A stretch of 64,000 nucleotides of DNA, taken from positions 42,926 through 106,925 of the forward strand of contig JAOTRV010000013.1 of assembly GCA_030247575.1 (NCBI GenBank), read 5' to 3'. The notes under the pieces were generated by a model. The model saw only the letters and a program-made list of their open reading frames with translations, did no database searches and was not told the origin of the DNA. Positions 11,591 through 21,033 of the stretch are shown one piece after another. Source of the stretch: Sulfuritalea sp. GTDB lineage: Bacteria > Pseudomonadota > Gammaproteobacteria > Burkholderiales > Rhodocyclaceae. The translations under genes and the position numbers were made by a program. How positions within the stretch are numbered: position 1 is the stretch's first letter; the number at the start of each line of letters is the position of its first letter.

Positions 11591-13639
11591 TCATTTGCCG
11601 AAGAGTCCCTTGAGCTTGTCCTTCGCCTTGTCGCCGACCGCGCTCTTGATTTCCTGCGTCTTCTCCGCGACCTTGGCTTTGGCAGCCTCGCCGACGAGGC
11701 TGCCGAACTCGATCCTGTAGGACAGGTTCTCGAAGGGGCCGGTCACGCGCACCGGAATCGTGAGGCCCTTCAACTGGTCGAGCCCCTGGCCGCCCTGCCC
11801 GGCGCTGCTGGCCACCACGCTGGCCTTGGCCAGGTAGTTCATCTGGCCGCCGCCGATGTCGATGTCGCCGGCGCCGGAGAGCCGCAGGAAGGGCGATTTC
11901 ATCGCCAGGTCGTCGTTGTGGGCGACACCGTTGGCGATCTTGAGCGAGGCGGTGAGTTCGGAAAAGTCGGTCTTGTCGCCGGCCTTGGCCTGCTGCGACG
12001 TATCTTGGGGTTTGCCAGATGCGGCACCGAGCTTGCCCTTCAGGTCGCGCAGGCTTTGCGCCAGGTTGATGCCCTTGATCGCGCCGTCCCTGAGGCTCAC
12101 CGAAGCGCTGCCGGCCAGCGCCTTCTTCATCGCGGTGACGGTATCGCCGCGGCTGGCGACGTCGAGCGCGACGCTGCCGCGTCCTTCCACCAGGTCCTTG
12201 TCGGCGAGATCCTTCAGCAGCGGATTGATGCTGACGCCGGCCAGGTTCTGCTTCATGGCGACCGTGTTGCCCGCCGCGTTGAGCGACAGGCTTCCATTGG
12301 CCGAGCCTTCGTAGAGGTTCAGCGTCAGCGGCGCGACGTCGAGACGCCCGCCGGCGATGTTGAGCTTCGCATTCAGCTTCGCCAGCTTGAGCTTCGACAC
12401 CTGCAGCGAGCCGATGCGGATCGCGCCATTGGCGTCGAGGCCCTTCAGCGCCGAGAAATCCAGCTTGCCTTCCTTGGCCGCCTTGTCCTCCTTCGCCTTC
12501 GGCGGCAAATACTTGTCCACGTTGAGCTGGTCGATGTCGAGGTCGAAACCCAGCGCCAGCGGGGCGAACTTCGCAATCTTCAGCTTTGTCGCGATCTTCG
12601 ATTCGTCGAACCGCGTGGCAAGCTCGAGCGCCGCGGTCTGCTGCGCAAGGTCGGCGCGCAGGCTGCCGTCGAGCGGCAGCTTGAGCTGCTTCATCGGCAG
12701 TTGCGGACTGGTCAGCTCGACGCTGCCGGCGAGCTTCTCCAGCGCGATGGTCTGCTCGCCGGGGTTGGCCGCGACGGGCGAATCGAGGCGGGCCTTGACG
12801 GCCGTCTCGCCGGACTTCGCATCGACATCGAGCGCCAGCTTGCCGATCTTCAGCGCCTTGGCGTTGCCCTCGACCCCGGACAGTACCAGCCTGGCCGCGA
12901 CGTTGCGACCGGCGCCGGAAAGCTGGGCGGCGAGGCTCAGCGATTCGCCGCCGGCCTTTTCGGGTGACAGCGCGAGCTTCGGCGCTTCGAGTTTCAGCTC
13001 GAAGGCATCGGTGCCGGCCTTGCCCTTTGCCGCGAGCGACAGGGCGTCGACCGCCAGCGTCTGCTTCGCGCCGTCCGCCTGCACGCGTCCGCTGGACAGA
13101 TCGAGGTCGGACAGTTTCGTGGTGCTGCCGCTCTTCTCGTCGCGCCAGGTGAACTGCGCATTTGCAATCCTGATGCCGGCGATGTCGATCTGCATCGGCG
13201 AGGGCGCCGTCCTGTCAGCGTCTACTCCCGGCTTCTGCTCCTTGCCGCCGAGCAGGTCGGCGATGTTGAGCGTGCCATCCTTCCTTTTCACCAGCGTCGC
13301 CTTGAAGCCATCGACCTCGATGCGCCGCACCTGCACCTGCTTCGACAGTAGCGGCATGACGGCCACGGCCACGCGCGCCGAGTCGAGCGCCAGGAATTCC
13401 TCCCTGCCGCCGGGTTCCGAGAGCGTCAGGCGGCCGAGCCTGATGCCGACGTCGGGCCAGACCGAGAGTTCCAGCCTGCCGGCGATGTCGAGCTTGCGCT
13501 GCGTCTGTTCGAGCACGACGCGGCTCGCCTCGCCCTTGATCTTTTCGCCGTCGAACAGGGCATAGAGCAGGCCTACTGCCGCCGCGAGCAAGGCAAGCAC
13601 GACTCCGGCGACGATGCCGAGGATGCGGAGTGCTTTCAT
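11591..13639 (-). CDS. AsmA family protein
   Basis: A 682-residue protein with a single N-terminal membrane anchor (ILGIVAGVVLALLAAAVGLLY) followed by a long periplasmic region with AsmA-type repeated strands (for example TLNIADLLGG near the N-terminal third and a C-terminal AsmA_2 region around SASVSLRDGAIKGINLAQSL). AsmA-like proteins are thought to carry phospholipids between inner and outer membrane. A copy of the dispersed repeat encodes GVDADRTAP in a low-complexity linker after about residue 135. It stands alone on the minus strand, 16 bases upstream of the ROK kinase start, so the two may share a transcript. Confidence 0.88.
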   Translation of the reverse strand: MKALRILGIVAGVVLALLAAAVGLLYALFDGEKIKGEASRVVLEQTQRKLDIAGRLELSVWPDVGIRLGRLTLSEPGGREEFLALDSARVAVAVMPLLSKQVQVRRIEVDGFKATLVKRKDGTLNIADLLGGKEQKPGVDADRTAPSPMQIDIAGIRIANAQFTWRDEKSGSTTKLSDLDLSSGRVQADGAKQTLAVDALSLAAKGKAGTDAFELKLEAPKLALSPEKAGGESLSLAAQLSGAGRNVAARLVLSGVEGNAKALKIGKLALDVDAKSGETAVKARLDSPVAANPGEQTIALEKLAGSVELTSPQLPMKQLKLPLDGSLRADLAQQTAALELATRFDESKIATKLKIAKFAPLALGFDLDIDQLNVDKYLPPKAKEDKAAKEGKLDFSALKGLDANGAIRIGSLQVSKLKLAKLNAKLNIAGGRLDVAPLTLNLYEGSANGSLSLNAAGNTVAMKQNLAGVSINPLLKDLADKDLVEGRGSVALDVASRGDTVTAMKKALAGSASVSLRDGAIKGINLAQSLRDLKGKLGAASGKPQDTSQQAKAGDKTDFSELTASLKIANGVAHNDDLAMKSPFLRLSGAGDIDIGGGQMNYLAKASVVASSAGQGGQGLDQLKGLTIPVRVTGPFENLSYRIEFGSLVGEAAKAKVAEKTQEIKSAVGDKAKDKLKGLFGK
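13206..13228 (+). repeat. Dispersed bipartite repeat, copy 3 (in asmA-like gene)
   Basis: Exact GCCGT-N7-GCGTCTACT match, antisense to the gene, read there as Gly-Val-Asp-Ala-Asp-Arg-Thr. Confidence 0.7.
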
Positions 13640-13703
13640 GATGTTCTTCCGATCGGACCAAATGCGCTAGATTGCCGAGATTATCAGACGGAAAGGCTCC
13701 TGC

Positions 13704-13961
13704 ATGAAATCCGGATCGAGCGCCGCCACGCCGATGCCGGTCCGCTCGCCCTGCGTCAAGGTGTGCGAGATGGACCCGGCGACCCAGCTCTGCCGCGGCT
13801 GCCACCGCACGCAGGAAGAGCGCGACTGGTGGGTGGCCTACAGCGACGGGCAGCAGCGCGAAGTGCTGCGCCGCTGCGAGCAGCGCCGTGAAGTGCTGGC
13901 AGGCGGCGCGGGCGAGCCGGCGCCGAGCATGGGCATCGTCGAGTCGCGCCGCAAGCGCTGA
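13704..13961 (+). CDS. DUF1289 family small protein
   Basis: An 85-residue protein with the DUF1289 core SPCVKVCEMDPATQLCRGC near residue 15, four cysteines that look like a metal site, and the HRTQEERDWW segment after it. The function is unknown; family members often accompany housekeeping genes as stand-alone units. It is divergent from the AsmA gene. Confidence 0.85.
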   Translation: MKSGSSAATPMPVRSPCVKVCEMDPATQLCRGCHRTQEERDWWVAYSDGQQREVLRRCEQRREVLAGGAGEPAPSMGIVESRRKR

Positions 13962-14067
13962 GCCGGGCGGCGGGGTTCAGGGAATTGATGGCGCATTAAT
14001 CAAAGCTGATTGGTCAGGCAGGCAGCGTCCGCCTATGCTCCGTGCACAAAAAAACGGGGAGACGGAC

Positions 14068-15294
14068 ATGGCGCAGATCGGAGTCGATAACAACGCGGCA
14101 GTCCCGCCGCAGCGAAGCAAGCGGACGCGCGCGCAGGCAGGCCCGCGGGAGATCGTCACCGCGTTCCGCCCCATCCCGCTCGACGTTCCCGAGGGCATGA
14201 AGCCGAACGAATTCTTCAACAGCGCCGAAAACCTAAAGGACCTGGTGCACAACAACGGCCTGCTGCAGAACCCGGAGGGCCTGCTGCTCTACCGCAAGGC
14301 GCTCGGTCACAGCAACGAGTTCGACGCCTCGATCATCTACAACACCTCGCAGAGCATCCTCGATCCGCTCGGCCGCCCGGTGCGGCGCACGCAGGTGCCG
14401 GAACCGGTGAAGAACGTCTGGAACCGCATGAACCAGATCGTCATCGAGTACATGCTGGAACGCTATCCCGATTCGGCGCGGCATCTGGTGCTGGCCGGCG
14501 AGGCCAGCCTCGACGCCACCTGGCCGCTGACCTCGCCCGGCGTGCCGAGCATCCGCATGCTGCACAACCACTTCATCGTCTTCGACCAGGCGCAATTGCG
14601 CGCCGCGCCCCTGGCCGATGCCGCCAATCCGAACCTGACCGACGGCGGCCAGCATTCACTGTTCCAGGCCTACATGCGCGATGTCTACCGGGCCTTCTTC
14701 GCGGGCCTCGACCTGCAGATACTGCGGCCCTGCGCGGAGGGCGCCAGCCGCATCGCCCTGACCGGTTACCCGCAGGGCCTGCCGAGCTGGGAGATCAAGG
14801 GGGGCGCGGCGGCGCTGAAGGAGGTGCGCTTCTGGAAGGAGTACGACACCCTGCTCAAGGGCTTCATCGATTTCTACCGCAGCTTCTTCAGCCAGGTGTC
14901 GACGCGCAACGCGGCCATGCCGCGCGACATCAACTTCCCCGATCTGGTGGAAAACAGGCTGCAGTTCGACAACGACTTCCTCAAGACCGCGAAGATGGTG
15001 CGCGAGCGCTGCATCAGCGACGCCAAGTATGCCAATGCAATCCGCTGGCAACCGGCCTTCAAGCAGCTGATCTACCGCAACGACGAAGGCAGGTTGATCG
15101 TCACCATCAGCCAGAACTCGATCGGCAACGCCATCACCGAACTGCTCGGCGTGGTGGTCAATCGCAAGCCCGATGCCGAGGCCTACGGCCGCGCCGAGCC
15201 GGCGCTGATCGCGCAACTGCTGGAAGTGCGGCGCAGGCTGGTCGAGGCCGATCTCGGCGAAGGCATCGCCACGCCGTACTGGGCGGACACCTAG
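14068..15294 (+). CDS. Conserved hypothetical protein, 408 aa
   Basis: I do not recognise a family with confidence. The start at 14068 follows a clear ribosome site (GGGGAGA, 7 bases before ATG). The sequence is soluble, without a signal peptide or membrane segment. It contains a striking HNHFIVF segment at about residue 170 preceded by [13 protein letters not shown], several aromatic helices, and a C-terminal part rich in basic and acidic residues ending [13 protein letters not shown]. The histidine pair could be an HIT/GalT-like nucleotide-transfer site, but this is only a visual resemblance. It is a single-gene unit between DUF1289 and cbpA. Confidence 0.7.
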   Translation: MAQIGVDNNAAVPPQRSKRTRAQAGPREIVTAFRPIPLDVPEGMKPNEFFNSAENLKDLVHNNGLLQNPEGLLLYRKALGHSNEFDASIIYNTSQSILDPLGRPVRRTQVPEPVKNVWNRMNQIVIEYMLERYPDSARHLVLAGEASLDATWPLTSPGVPSIRMLHNHFIVFDQAQLRAAPLADAANPNLTDGGQHSLFQAYMRDVYRAFFAGLDLQILRPCAEGASRIALTGYPQGLPSWEIKGGAAALKEVRFWKEYDTLLKGFIDFYRSFFSQVSTRNAAMPRDINFPDLVENRLQFDNDFLKTAKMVRERCISDAKYANAIRWQPAFKQLIYRNDEGRLIVTISQNSIGNAITELLGVVVNRKPDAEAYGRAEPALIAQLLEVRRRLVEADLGEGIATPYWADT

Positions 15295-15391
15295 CCGCAG
15301 GCACTTTCCTTGGCGCGCCGCAAGGCGCACAATCGGTCGTGTCTTGTCCACTTCCGCATGGCATGCGGACCGGAGCAGCGAGCCCTGCACC

Positions 15392-16330
15392 ATGAAATTC
15401 AAGGACTACTACGAAATTCTCGGCGTGCCGCGCAATGCAGCGCAGGATGACGTCAAGCACGCCTACCGCAGGCTTGCGCGCAAGTATCATCCGGACGTCA
15501 GCAAGGACCCCGATGCCGAGGCGCGCTTCAAGGAACTCGGCGAAGCCTACACAGTGCTCAAGGACCCGGAGAAGCGCGCGGCCTACGACCAGATGGGCAG
15601 CCAGTGGAAGACCGGTCAGGACTTCCAGCCGCCGCCGGGCTGGGACGCCGGCTTCGAATTCAGCGGCGGCGACTTCGGCGCCGGGCTGGGCGGCGATCAC
15701 AGCGACTTCTTCGAAGCGCTGTTCGGCCGGCACGCCAAGGCCGGGCAGCGCGCGCACATGCGCGCGCAGGGCCGGGACCACCATGCCAAGGTCCTGATCG
15801 ATCTGGCCGATGCCTACCACGGCGCCCGGCGCGGCATTTCGCTGCGCATGCCGGTGCTCGATGCGCAGGGCCGCGTCACGATGCAGGAACGCACGCTCGA
15901 GGTCGGCATTCCGAAGGGCATCCATGCCGGCCAGCACTTGCGGCTTGCCGGGCAGGGTGCGCCGGGTCTCGGCGGCGGTGCGGCCGGCGACCTGTATCTG
16001 GAAATCGCCTTCAAGCCCGATCCGCAGTTTCGCGCCGACGGCCGCGATGTTTACGTGAACCTGCCCCTGGCGCCCTGGGAAGCGGCGCTGGGCGCTGCGG
16101 TGACGGCGCCGACGCCGGAAGGCGAGGTGCAGCTCACGATTCCCCCCGGCTCGGCGGCGGGCCGCCTGTTGCGCCTGAAAAGCCGCGGCATTCCGGGGAA
16201 GCCGCCGGGCGACCTCGACGTGACGCTGGGCATCGCCCTGCCGCCGGCCGACAGCGATGCCGCGCGGGATGCCTACCGCGCGATGGCCAAGGCTTTCGAC
16301 TTCAACCCCAGGGCACCGAAGAAAGGATGA
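15392..16330 (+). CDS. cbpA: DnaJ-like co-chaperone, curved DNA-binding protein CbpA
   Basis: A 312-residue protein with an N-terminal J domain (HPD motif in KYHPDVSKD), a short Gly/Phe linker (about residues 70-110) and two C-terminal substrate-binding beta domains, without the zinc finger of DnaJ. This matches CbpA, which stimulates DnaK and binds curved DNA. The start at [12 protein letters not shown] is chosen because the J domain begins there. The next gene, 6 bases downstream, is the cognate modulator CbpM, which supports the assignment. Confidence 0.93.
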   Translation: MKFKDYYEILGVPRNAAQDDVKHAYRRLARKYHPDVSKDPDAEARFKELGEAYTVLKDPEKRAAYDQMGSQWKTGQDFQPPPGWDAGFEFSGGDFGAGLGGDHSDFFEALFGRHAKAGQRAHMRAQGRDHHAKVLIDLADAYHGARRGISLRMPVLDAQGRVTMQERTLEVGIPKGIHAGQHLRLAGQGAPGLGGGAAGDLYLEIAFKPDPQFRADGRDVYVNLPLAPWEAALGAAVTAPTPEGEVQLTIPPGSAAGRLLRLKSRGIPGKPPGDLDVTLGIALPPADSDAARDAYRAMAKAFDFNPRAPKKG

Positions 16331-16336
16331 GCCGCC

Positions 16337-16654
16337 ATGAGCCGGACTGATATGACGTTGGTGCAGTGGCCGGTGGTCGAAGAAGATCTCCGATTGACGC
16401 TGGTGGAACTGTGCCAGGCCTGCAGCGCCGAGGAAGAGCATGTGCTGGCATGGGTGCTCGAAGGCGTGCTGGAGCCGGCCGGCGCCTCGCCGCAGGACTG
16501 GACCTTCGGCGGCGAATCGCTGCGCCGCGCGAGGCTGGCGCTGCGCCTGTCGCGCGATCTGGAAATCAATCCGCCCGGCGTGGCGCTGGCGCTCGACCTG
16601 CTGGACGAAATCGCCGCGCTGCGGGCGCGGCTGCAGCGCGCCGGAGTCGATTGA
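16337..16654 (+). CDS. cbpM: Chaperone modulator CbpM
   Basis: A 105-residue MerR-like protein without a full DNA-binding arrangement. CbpM binds the J domain of CbpA and blocks its co-chaperone activity. The assignment relies on size, on a helix-turn-helix-like N-terminal half (DLRLTLVELCQACSAEEEHV), a C-terminal helix (LALDLLDEIAALRARLQR), and on its position directly after cbpA. Confidence 0.88.
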   Translation: MSRTDMTLVQWPVVEEDLRLTLVELCQACSAEEEHVLAWVLEGVLEPAGASPQDWTFGGESLRRARLALRLSRDLEINPPGVALALDLLDEIAALRARLQRAGVD

Positions 16655-16668
16655 CGCGGTTCTGAGTC

Positions 16669-17440
16669 GTGCATATCCACGCGCTCAGCGCCGAGCAATC
16701 CCTCGCCAGCCTGAACACCACGGCGGCGGGCCTTGCCCCCGCCGAGGCGGCGCGCCGGCTGGCGGAATTCGGGCCGAACCATGTCGAGGAAGTCGAGCGC
16801 GAGCACCTGCTGCTCGGCTTCGCCCGCGAGTTCACCCACTTCTTTGCCATCATCCTGTGGATCGGCGCCGCGCTGGCCTTCCTCGCCGACCAGTTCGATC
16901 CGGGGCAGGGCATGGGCCGCCTCGGTATCGCCATCGTCGGCGTCATCATCGTCAATGGCGTCTTCTCCTTCTGGCAGGAATACAAGGCCGAGCAGGCGGT
17001 GGCCGCGCTGCGCCGGCTGCTGCCGCAGAAGGTGCGGGCGCTGCGCGGCGGCGAGACCGTCGAGATGCTCGCCGGCGGGCTGGCACTACGGCGTCAGCCT
17101 CGACCGGCTCGATCCCCTGTACCTTCAGGCGACCTCGGCCTGCCTCGCGACCATCGTGGTGATGCAGATGATGAACGTGACGCTGTGCCGCCACCCGCTC
17201 AAGTCGTCGTTCGCCGTGGGACTCTTCAGCAACCGTTACATCCTGCTCGGGCTCGCGGCGGAGCTGGGCGTGATCCTGTTCATCATCTATACCGCCGCCG
17301 GCAACTGGCTGTTCGGCACCGCGCCGATCGGCATCGAGGTCTGGCTGCTGGCGCTGGCCGGTGCGGCGCTGATGTGGCTGCTGGAGGAAATCCGCAAGGC
17401 CTGGCTGCGGCGGCGGCTGGCGCGCAAGTTCGGCGCCTGA
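16669..17440 (+). pseudogene. P-type cation-transporting ATPase, internally deleted and frameshifted remnant
   Basis: The first part (16669 to about 17080, GTG start) reads as the N-terminal cation-ATPase domain and first membrane pair, ending LRGGETVEML. From about 17083, in the +1 frame, the sequence continues as the C-terminal transport domain of the same kind of protein (LDRLDPLYLQATSACLA through WLLEEIRKAWLRRR, stop at 17440). The actuator, phosphorylation (DKTGT) and nucleotide-binding domains are missing, so roughly 600 or more codons were lost and the frames no longer join. The product cannot pump ions. It lies directly after cbpM. Confidence 0.88.
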
Positions 17441-17441
17441 G

Positions 17442-17768
17442 CTATTCCGCGAAATGAATTGCCAGCCAGACGGTCGGCGCCTCCGCCGCGGTCGATTCCA
17501 CGCGATGACGCCGGTGCGGCGCGATGTGCAGCCAGTCGCCCGGACGCAGCTGTCGCGCCTCGCCTTCATCCTCGAAGCGCAGCACGGCGGCGCCGCTCAC
17601 CAGCACTACCCATTCGGCATCGGCCTGGTCGTACCAGAATTCCGGCGGGCTGGCCTGGCCGCTGGAAACGATGCGCTCGATGTGCAGGCCGGGACGGGCC
17701 AGCAGGGTTTCGAATTGCTCGGCGGCTTCCGGCGCGACGGGCAGGCCGGCGAGGAGGTTGCCCGCCAT
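17442..17768 (-). CDS. Cupin domain protein (108 aa)
   Basis: A short single-domain cupin with the metal-site pattern of the first motif in part (PEFWYDQADAEWVVLVSGAA) and the second motif LRPGDWLHIAPHRRHRV. Its last codons sit 2 bases from the ATPase remnant end. It overlaps by one base the upstream cupin gene, so both are translated from one message. The substrate is unknown; the missing HxH in the first motif suggests altered metal binding. Confidence 0.8.
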   Translation of the reverse strand: MAGNLLAGLPVAPEAAEQFETLLARPGLHIERIVSSGQASPPEFWYDQADAEWVVLVSGAAVLRFEDEGEARQLRPGDWLHIAPHRRHRVESTAAEAPTVWLAIHFAE

Positions 17769-18133
17769 CAGCCGTCCTCCAGCAGTTCGGTGTCCTCGTG
17801 CGAATAGGGCGGGCTGCAGCAACAGAGGATGCGCAGCGGCTCCGTGCCGGTGGCTTCGATCCTGTGCGGCGTGCCGGGTGGAATCAGCACCGTGTCGCCG
17901 GCGTCGACTGTGAAGCTGGCATCGCCCAGGGTCATGATGCCGCTGCCGGCGCCGACGTGATACAGCTCTTCGGTCACGGCATGGCGATGCAGGCGGGTGC
18001 GCGTTCCCGGCTGCACGGTGGCCTCGGCCAGGCTCTGCAGGCGGTTGCCATGCTGCGACGGATGCATCAGTTCCCGGATTTCGGAACCGTCCTTGGTGAC
18101 GTAGGCGGGAATCTCCGGGTAGCGTGTTCTCAT
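17768..18133 (-). CDS. Cupin domain protein (121 aa)
   Basis: A single cupin with a well-formed first motif (RTRLHRHAVTEELYHVGAGSG: two His and a Glu as metal ligands) and second motif (AGDTVLIPPGTPHRIEA). It should hold a divalent metal; function is unassigned. The match to the dispersed repeat at 17889-17911 falls on the natural cupin motif VDAGDTV, so that repeat copy may be coincidental. The gene sits between the amidase and the second cupin with tiny overlaps at both ends. Confidence 0.83.
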   Translation of the reverse strand: MRTRYPEIPAYVTKDGSEIRELMHPSQHGNRLQSLAEATVQPGTRTRLHRHAVTEELYHVGAGSGIMTLGDASFTVDAGDTVLIPPGTPHRIEATGTEPLRILCCCSPPYSHEDTELLEDG

Positions 18134-18864
18134 TCTCGCGCAACTTTCTTCTGCAGCAGGCAGTGCAGCAGGGCCTGCTCCGCGGGCGCGAGCTCGGCGT
18201 CGCCGTTGCTGCCCGCGAAATGGCGGCGGAAGGCCGCGCGCGCGGCGGCCGGGGCCGCGATGTCATAGCCCAGCGCCTGCAGGCCCAGCAGTGCATCGAA
18301 GCCGGCCGGGGCGGCCGGCGGCGGCGTTTCGCACCAGAGACCGAAGCCCTGCTGCGCCAGCCGCTGCCACGGGAACAGGCGGCTCGGATCGACCTTGCGC
18401 GCCGGAGCGACATCGCCATGGGCCAGATAATTTGCCGCCGGAATGCCATGGCGCGTGCGCAGCTCGTCGAGCAGCGCGAGCAGGGCGACGATCTGCGCCT
18501 CGGCAAAGGGCTCGTCGCCGGTGTTGTCGAGTTCGATGCCGATCGAGGCGGAATTGAGATCGGTCAGGCTGCCCCACCGGGATTCGCCGGCATGCCAGGC
18601 GCGGGCGGCTTCATCGACCAGTTGCAGCACCGCGCCGTCGCGCCCGATCAGGTAATGGGCGCTGACGCGGCGCTCGGGGTCGGTCAGCGTCGCCAGCGCG
18701 CGTTCGACGTTGTCGTTGGTGGTCTGGTGCAGGATGACGAAATTGGGCCGGCGCTGGTCGAAGTTCGGCGACGGCTGCCAGACCGCTCCGCGCCCCTGGC
18801 CCGGGGGCAGCGGCGCGCAGGCCGCGAGCGCGGCAAGCAGGAGGACGGCGAGCCCGCGGCGCAT
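18130..18864 (-). CDS. N-acetylmuramoyl-L-alanine amidase, AmiD/AmpD-like lipoprotein
   Basis: A 244-residue zinc amidase that cleaves the bond between N-acetylmuramic acid and L-Ala in peptidoglycan or its turnover products. A lipoprotein signal with lipobox LAAC lies at residues 12-15, so it is probably anchored to the outer membrane. Zinc-ligand candidates are the His in VILHQTT, the His in RAWHAG and AHGDVAPARKVDPSRLFPW, matching Amidase_2. A C-terminal peptidoglycan-binding-like helical segment follows about residue 185. The stop overlaps the downstream cupin start. Confidence 0.9.
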   Translation of the reverse strand: MRRGLAVLLLAALAACAPLPPGQGRGAVWQPSPNFDQRRPNFVILHQTTNDNVERALATLTDPERRVSAHYLIGRDGAVLQLVDEAARAWHAGESRWGSLTDLNSASIGIELDNTGDEPFAEAQIVALLALLDELRTRHGIPAANYLAHGDVAPARKVDPSRLFPWQRLAQQGFGLWCETPPPAAPAGFDALLGLQALGYDIAAPAAARAAFRRHFAGSNGDAELAPAEQALLHCLLQKKVARE

Positions 18865-18876
18865 GGGCGGCGGTTC

Positions 18877-19101
18877 TCAGGTCGAGACGATGGGCTTGCT
18901 GAGCCGCGCCCGGCTTTGCGCCTCGGACTTGTTCATCTCGGACACCTTGCGGCCGTAGGCTTCGCGCGCGGCCTGTCCCTGGCGGGTGGCCTCGATGCTG
19001 CGGATGCAGCGCCAGCGTTTGCCGGCCTTGGTTTCGATCTGGCGCATTTCCGATTTCGGATGATGCTGGCGACAGTGATAGCAGAATGCGGTATCAGCCA
19101 T
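18877..19101 (-). CDS. Small hypothetical protein with CxxC motif
   Basis: A 74-residue basic protein beginning MADTAFCYHCRQHHPKSEMRQ. A CxxC plus HH looks like half of a zinc site, with a second Cys in KRWRCIRS. The rest is charged and helical. It lies 12 bases upstream of the amidase on the same strand and diverges from the exonuclease gene. No function can be assigned. Confidence 0.65.
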   Translation of the reverse strand: MADTAFCYHCRQHHPKSEMRQIETKAGKRWRCIRSIEATRQGQAAREAYGRKVSEMNKSEAQSRARLSKPIVST

Positions 19102-19151
19102 GCGGAGGGACTCAGGCGGTAAAGTATGCCATTGTAAACCGAGTTGCCGCC

Positions 19152-19820
19152 ATGCTCCCTGACCCCGTGTTTCCCGCCGCCGTTGCCGGCGAACCCGAAC
19201 TCCCGCCCTACGAGGGCGTGGCGATCGGCGACATTCTGCTCGTCACTTCGCTGCACAGCGCGGCCGAGGCGCGCGAGGCCTTGTTGGCGGAAGACGTCAT
19301 CGGCTTCGATACGGAGTCGAAGCCGACCTTCAAGAAAGGCGAAGCGTCCACCGGGCCGCACCTGATCCAGCTGGCGACCGCGAACCGGGTGTACCTGTTT
19401 CCCGTCGGCCAGCTGCCGGAGGATCACGGCCTGAAGGCCATCCTCGAATCGAAGCGGATTCTCAAGGTCGGCTTCGGCCTCGGCAGCGACCTGGCGCAAC
19501 TGCACGCGCGCCTGCAGATCGAGGCGAAGAACGTCCTCGACCTGTCGCGCGCGCTGCGCAGCGACAAATCCGGACAGATGCTCGGCGCCAGGACTGCCGT
19601 GGCGCAGTTCTTCGGCCGGCGCCTGCAGAAATCCAAAAGGACCACCACCTCCAACTGGGCCGCTCCGCGCCTGACGGAGCGCCAGATGCTGTATGCCGCC
19701 AATGATGCGCAGGTGGCGCTGCGGGTCTATCGCGCGGCGCTGGCGTCGGGTTCGCCGCTGAAACGCGGCACCGGGCCGGGCGGCGATATCCGGGAAACGC
19801 CGCCGCCGGCAGGCGGCTGA
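19152..19820 (+). CDS. 3'-5' exonuclease domain protein (DEDD, RNase D-like)
   Basis: A 222-residue single-domain exonuclease of the DnaQ/RNase D fold. The DEDD acidic residues are visible in VIGFDTESKPTF (ExoI), KVGFGLGSDLAQL (ExoII) and the C-terminal ERQMLYAANDAQVALRVY (ExoIII with Tyr/Asp pattern). RNA or DNA is the likely substrate. The start at MLPDPVFPAAV is chosen because upstream codons overlap the divergent small gene. Confidence 0.85.
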   Translation: MLPDPVFPAAVAGEPELPPYEGVAIGDILLVTSLHSAAEAREALLAEDVIGFDTESKPTFKKGEASTGPHLIQLATANRVYLFPVGQLPEDHGLKAILESKRILKVGFGLGSDLAQLHARLQIEAKNVLDLSRALRSDKSGQMLGARTAVAQFFGRRLQKSKRTTTSNWAAPRLTERQMLYAANDAQVALRVYRAALASGSPLKRGTGPGGDIRETPPPAGG

Positions 19821-19830
19821 CCCGGTGCGA

Positions 19831-20877
19831 TCAGCCGCGGGCAGCCGCGCCTGCAGCCGTCAGGCGCTGTCGCCACAGCGCCGCCAGTTCGATCATGCGG
19901 TTGGCGTAGCCCCACTCGTTGTCGAACCAGACCAGCAGGTTGGCCATGCGTCCGGCCACCCGCGTCTGCCCGGCGTCGACGATCGCCGATTGCGGACTGT
20001 GGTTGAAATCGATGGACGCATGCGGTTCTGCCGATACCGCCAGCAGGCCGGCGAAGGCGGTATCGGCGGCCTGCTGCAGCTGCGCGTTGATCGTCGCGGC
20101 GTCGGTCGCGTTGCGCAGCGACAGCACGAGGTCGATCGCGGAAACGTTGGTCACGGGAACGCGGATCGACTTGGCCGTGACGCGGCCCGTCAATCCGGGC
20201 AGCAGGCGTTCGATGCCGCGCGCCAGGCCGGTGGCCACGGGAACCATGGACTGCATCGCCGAGCGGGTGCGGCGCAGATCGGAGTGATGGTAGCCGTCGA
20301 TCGGCGGCTGGTCGTTCATCACCGAATGCAGGGTGGTCGCCATCGCCTGCTCGATACCGAGGGCGGAATCGAGCAGCGCCAGCACCGGTACGATGGCGTT
20401 GGTGGTGCATGAGGCCGCCGAGACCAGGCGCTCGCCGCCGGTGAGCGCGCCGTGATTGACGCCGATCACCACCGTGCGGTCGACGTCGGCGGCGGTCTGT
20501 CCCGGATGCGACAGCAGCAGGCGCGGGCAGCCGGCGGCGATGAAGGCCTCCAGTCCGGCGCGCTGCGGATAGCGGCCCGATGCCTCGACCAGCAGGTCGA
20601 GGCCGAGCCCGCGCCAATCCACCTCGCCGGGCGACCGCGCATGACTGACCGCGATCGGCTGCCCGTCGATGCGCAGCTTGTCGCCGTCGAGCTCGACCGT
20701 GCCGGGAAAGCGGCCGTGCGTCGAATCGAAGCGGGTGAGGTAGGCCATGCTTTCGAGGTCGGCCGGCTCGTTGATGGCGACGATCTGCATTTCCTCGCGC
20801 AGCGGCGATTCGTGCAGCGCGCGCACGAAGCAGCGGCCGATGCGGCCATAGCCATTGATGGCGATGCGAAATGTCAT
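19831..20877 (-). CDS. epd: Erythrose-4-phosphate/glyceraldehyde-3-phosphate dehydrogenase family
   Basis: A 348-residue NAD-dependent aldehyde dehydrogenase of the GAPDH fold with NGYGRIGR at the N terminus, catalytic Cys in SAASCTTNAIVP (about residue 158), and the C-terminal WFDNEWGYANRMI. The residue after TTN is Ala rather than the Cys of typical GAPDH, and the overall sequence looks closer to Epd, which makes 4-phosphoerythronate for pyridoxal phosphate synthesis. The choice between Epd and a second GAPDH is not certain. It converges with the exonuclease gene. Confidence 0.85.
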   Translation of the reverse strand: MTFRIAINGYGRIGRCFVRALHESPLREEMQIVAINEPADLESMAYLTRFDSTHGRFPGTVELDGDKLRIDGQPIAVSHARSPGEVDWRGLGLDLLVEASGRYPQRAGLEAFIAAGCPRLLLSHPGQTAADVDRTVVIGVNHGALTGGERLVSAASCTTNAIVPVLALLDSALGIEQAMATTLHSVMNDQPPIDGYHHSDLRRTRSAMQSMVPVATGLARGIERLLPGLTGRVTAKSIRVPVTNVSAIDLVLSLRNATDAATINAQLQQAADTAFAGLLAVSAEPHASIDFNHSPQSAIVDAGQTRVAGRMANLLVWFDNEWGYANRMIELAALWRQRLTAAGAAARG

Positions 20878-20954
20878 GGAGCGGCCCCGCGGGAAAGAGG
20901 CCGAATTTTAATGCCTGGGCGGGATCACTGCGCCAGGAATGGCGGCAGCATCGA

Positions 20955-20977
20955 AGAGTAGACGCCGGCGGCACGGC
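20955..20977 (-). repeat. Dispersed bipartite repeat, copy 4 (intergenic)
   Basis: Exact GCCGT-N7-GCGTCTACT match on the minus strand, in the gap between the divergent epd-like gene and azlC. Confidence 0.75.
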
Positions 20978-21033
20978 GACGATCATTCACTTAACACTTA
21001 AAATACCCGGCGATCTCGTTCCGATTCTCCGCC

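Noticed and set aside
12357-13565. Long plus-strand Ser-rich frame in the AsmA region
   Set aside because: Antisense to a coherent AsmA protein; composition is the mirror of Ala/Lys-rich codons.
17889-17911. Dispersed-repeat-like match in the cupin gene
   Set aside because: The residues VDAGDTV are the conserved second cupin motif, so the similarity can arise from protein constraint; listed only as uncertain.
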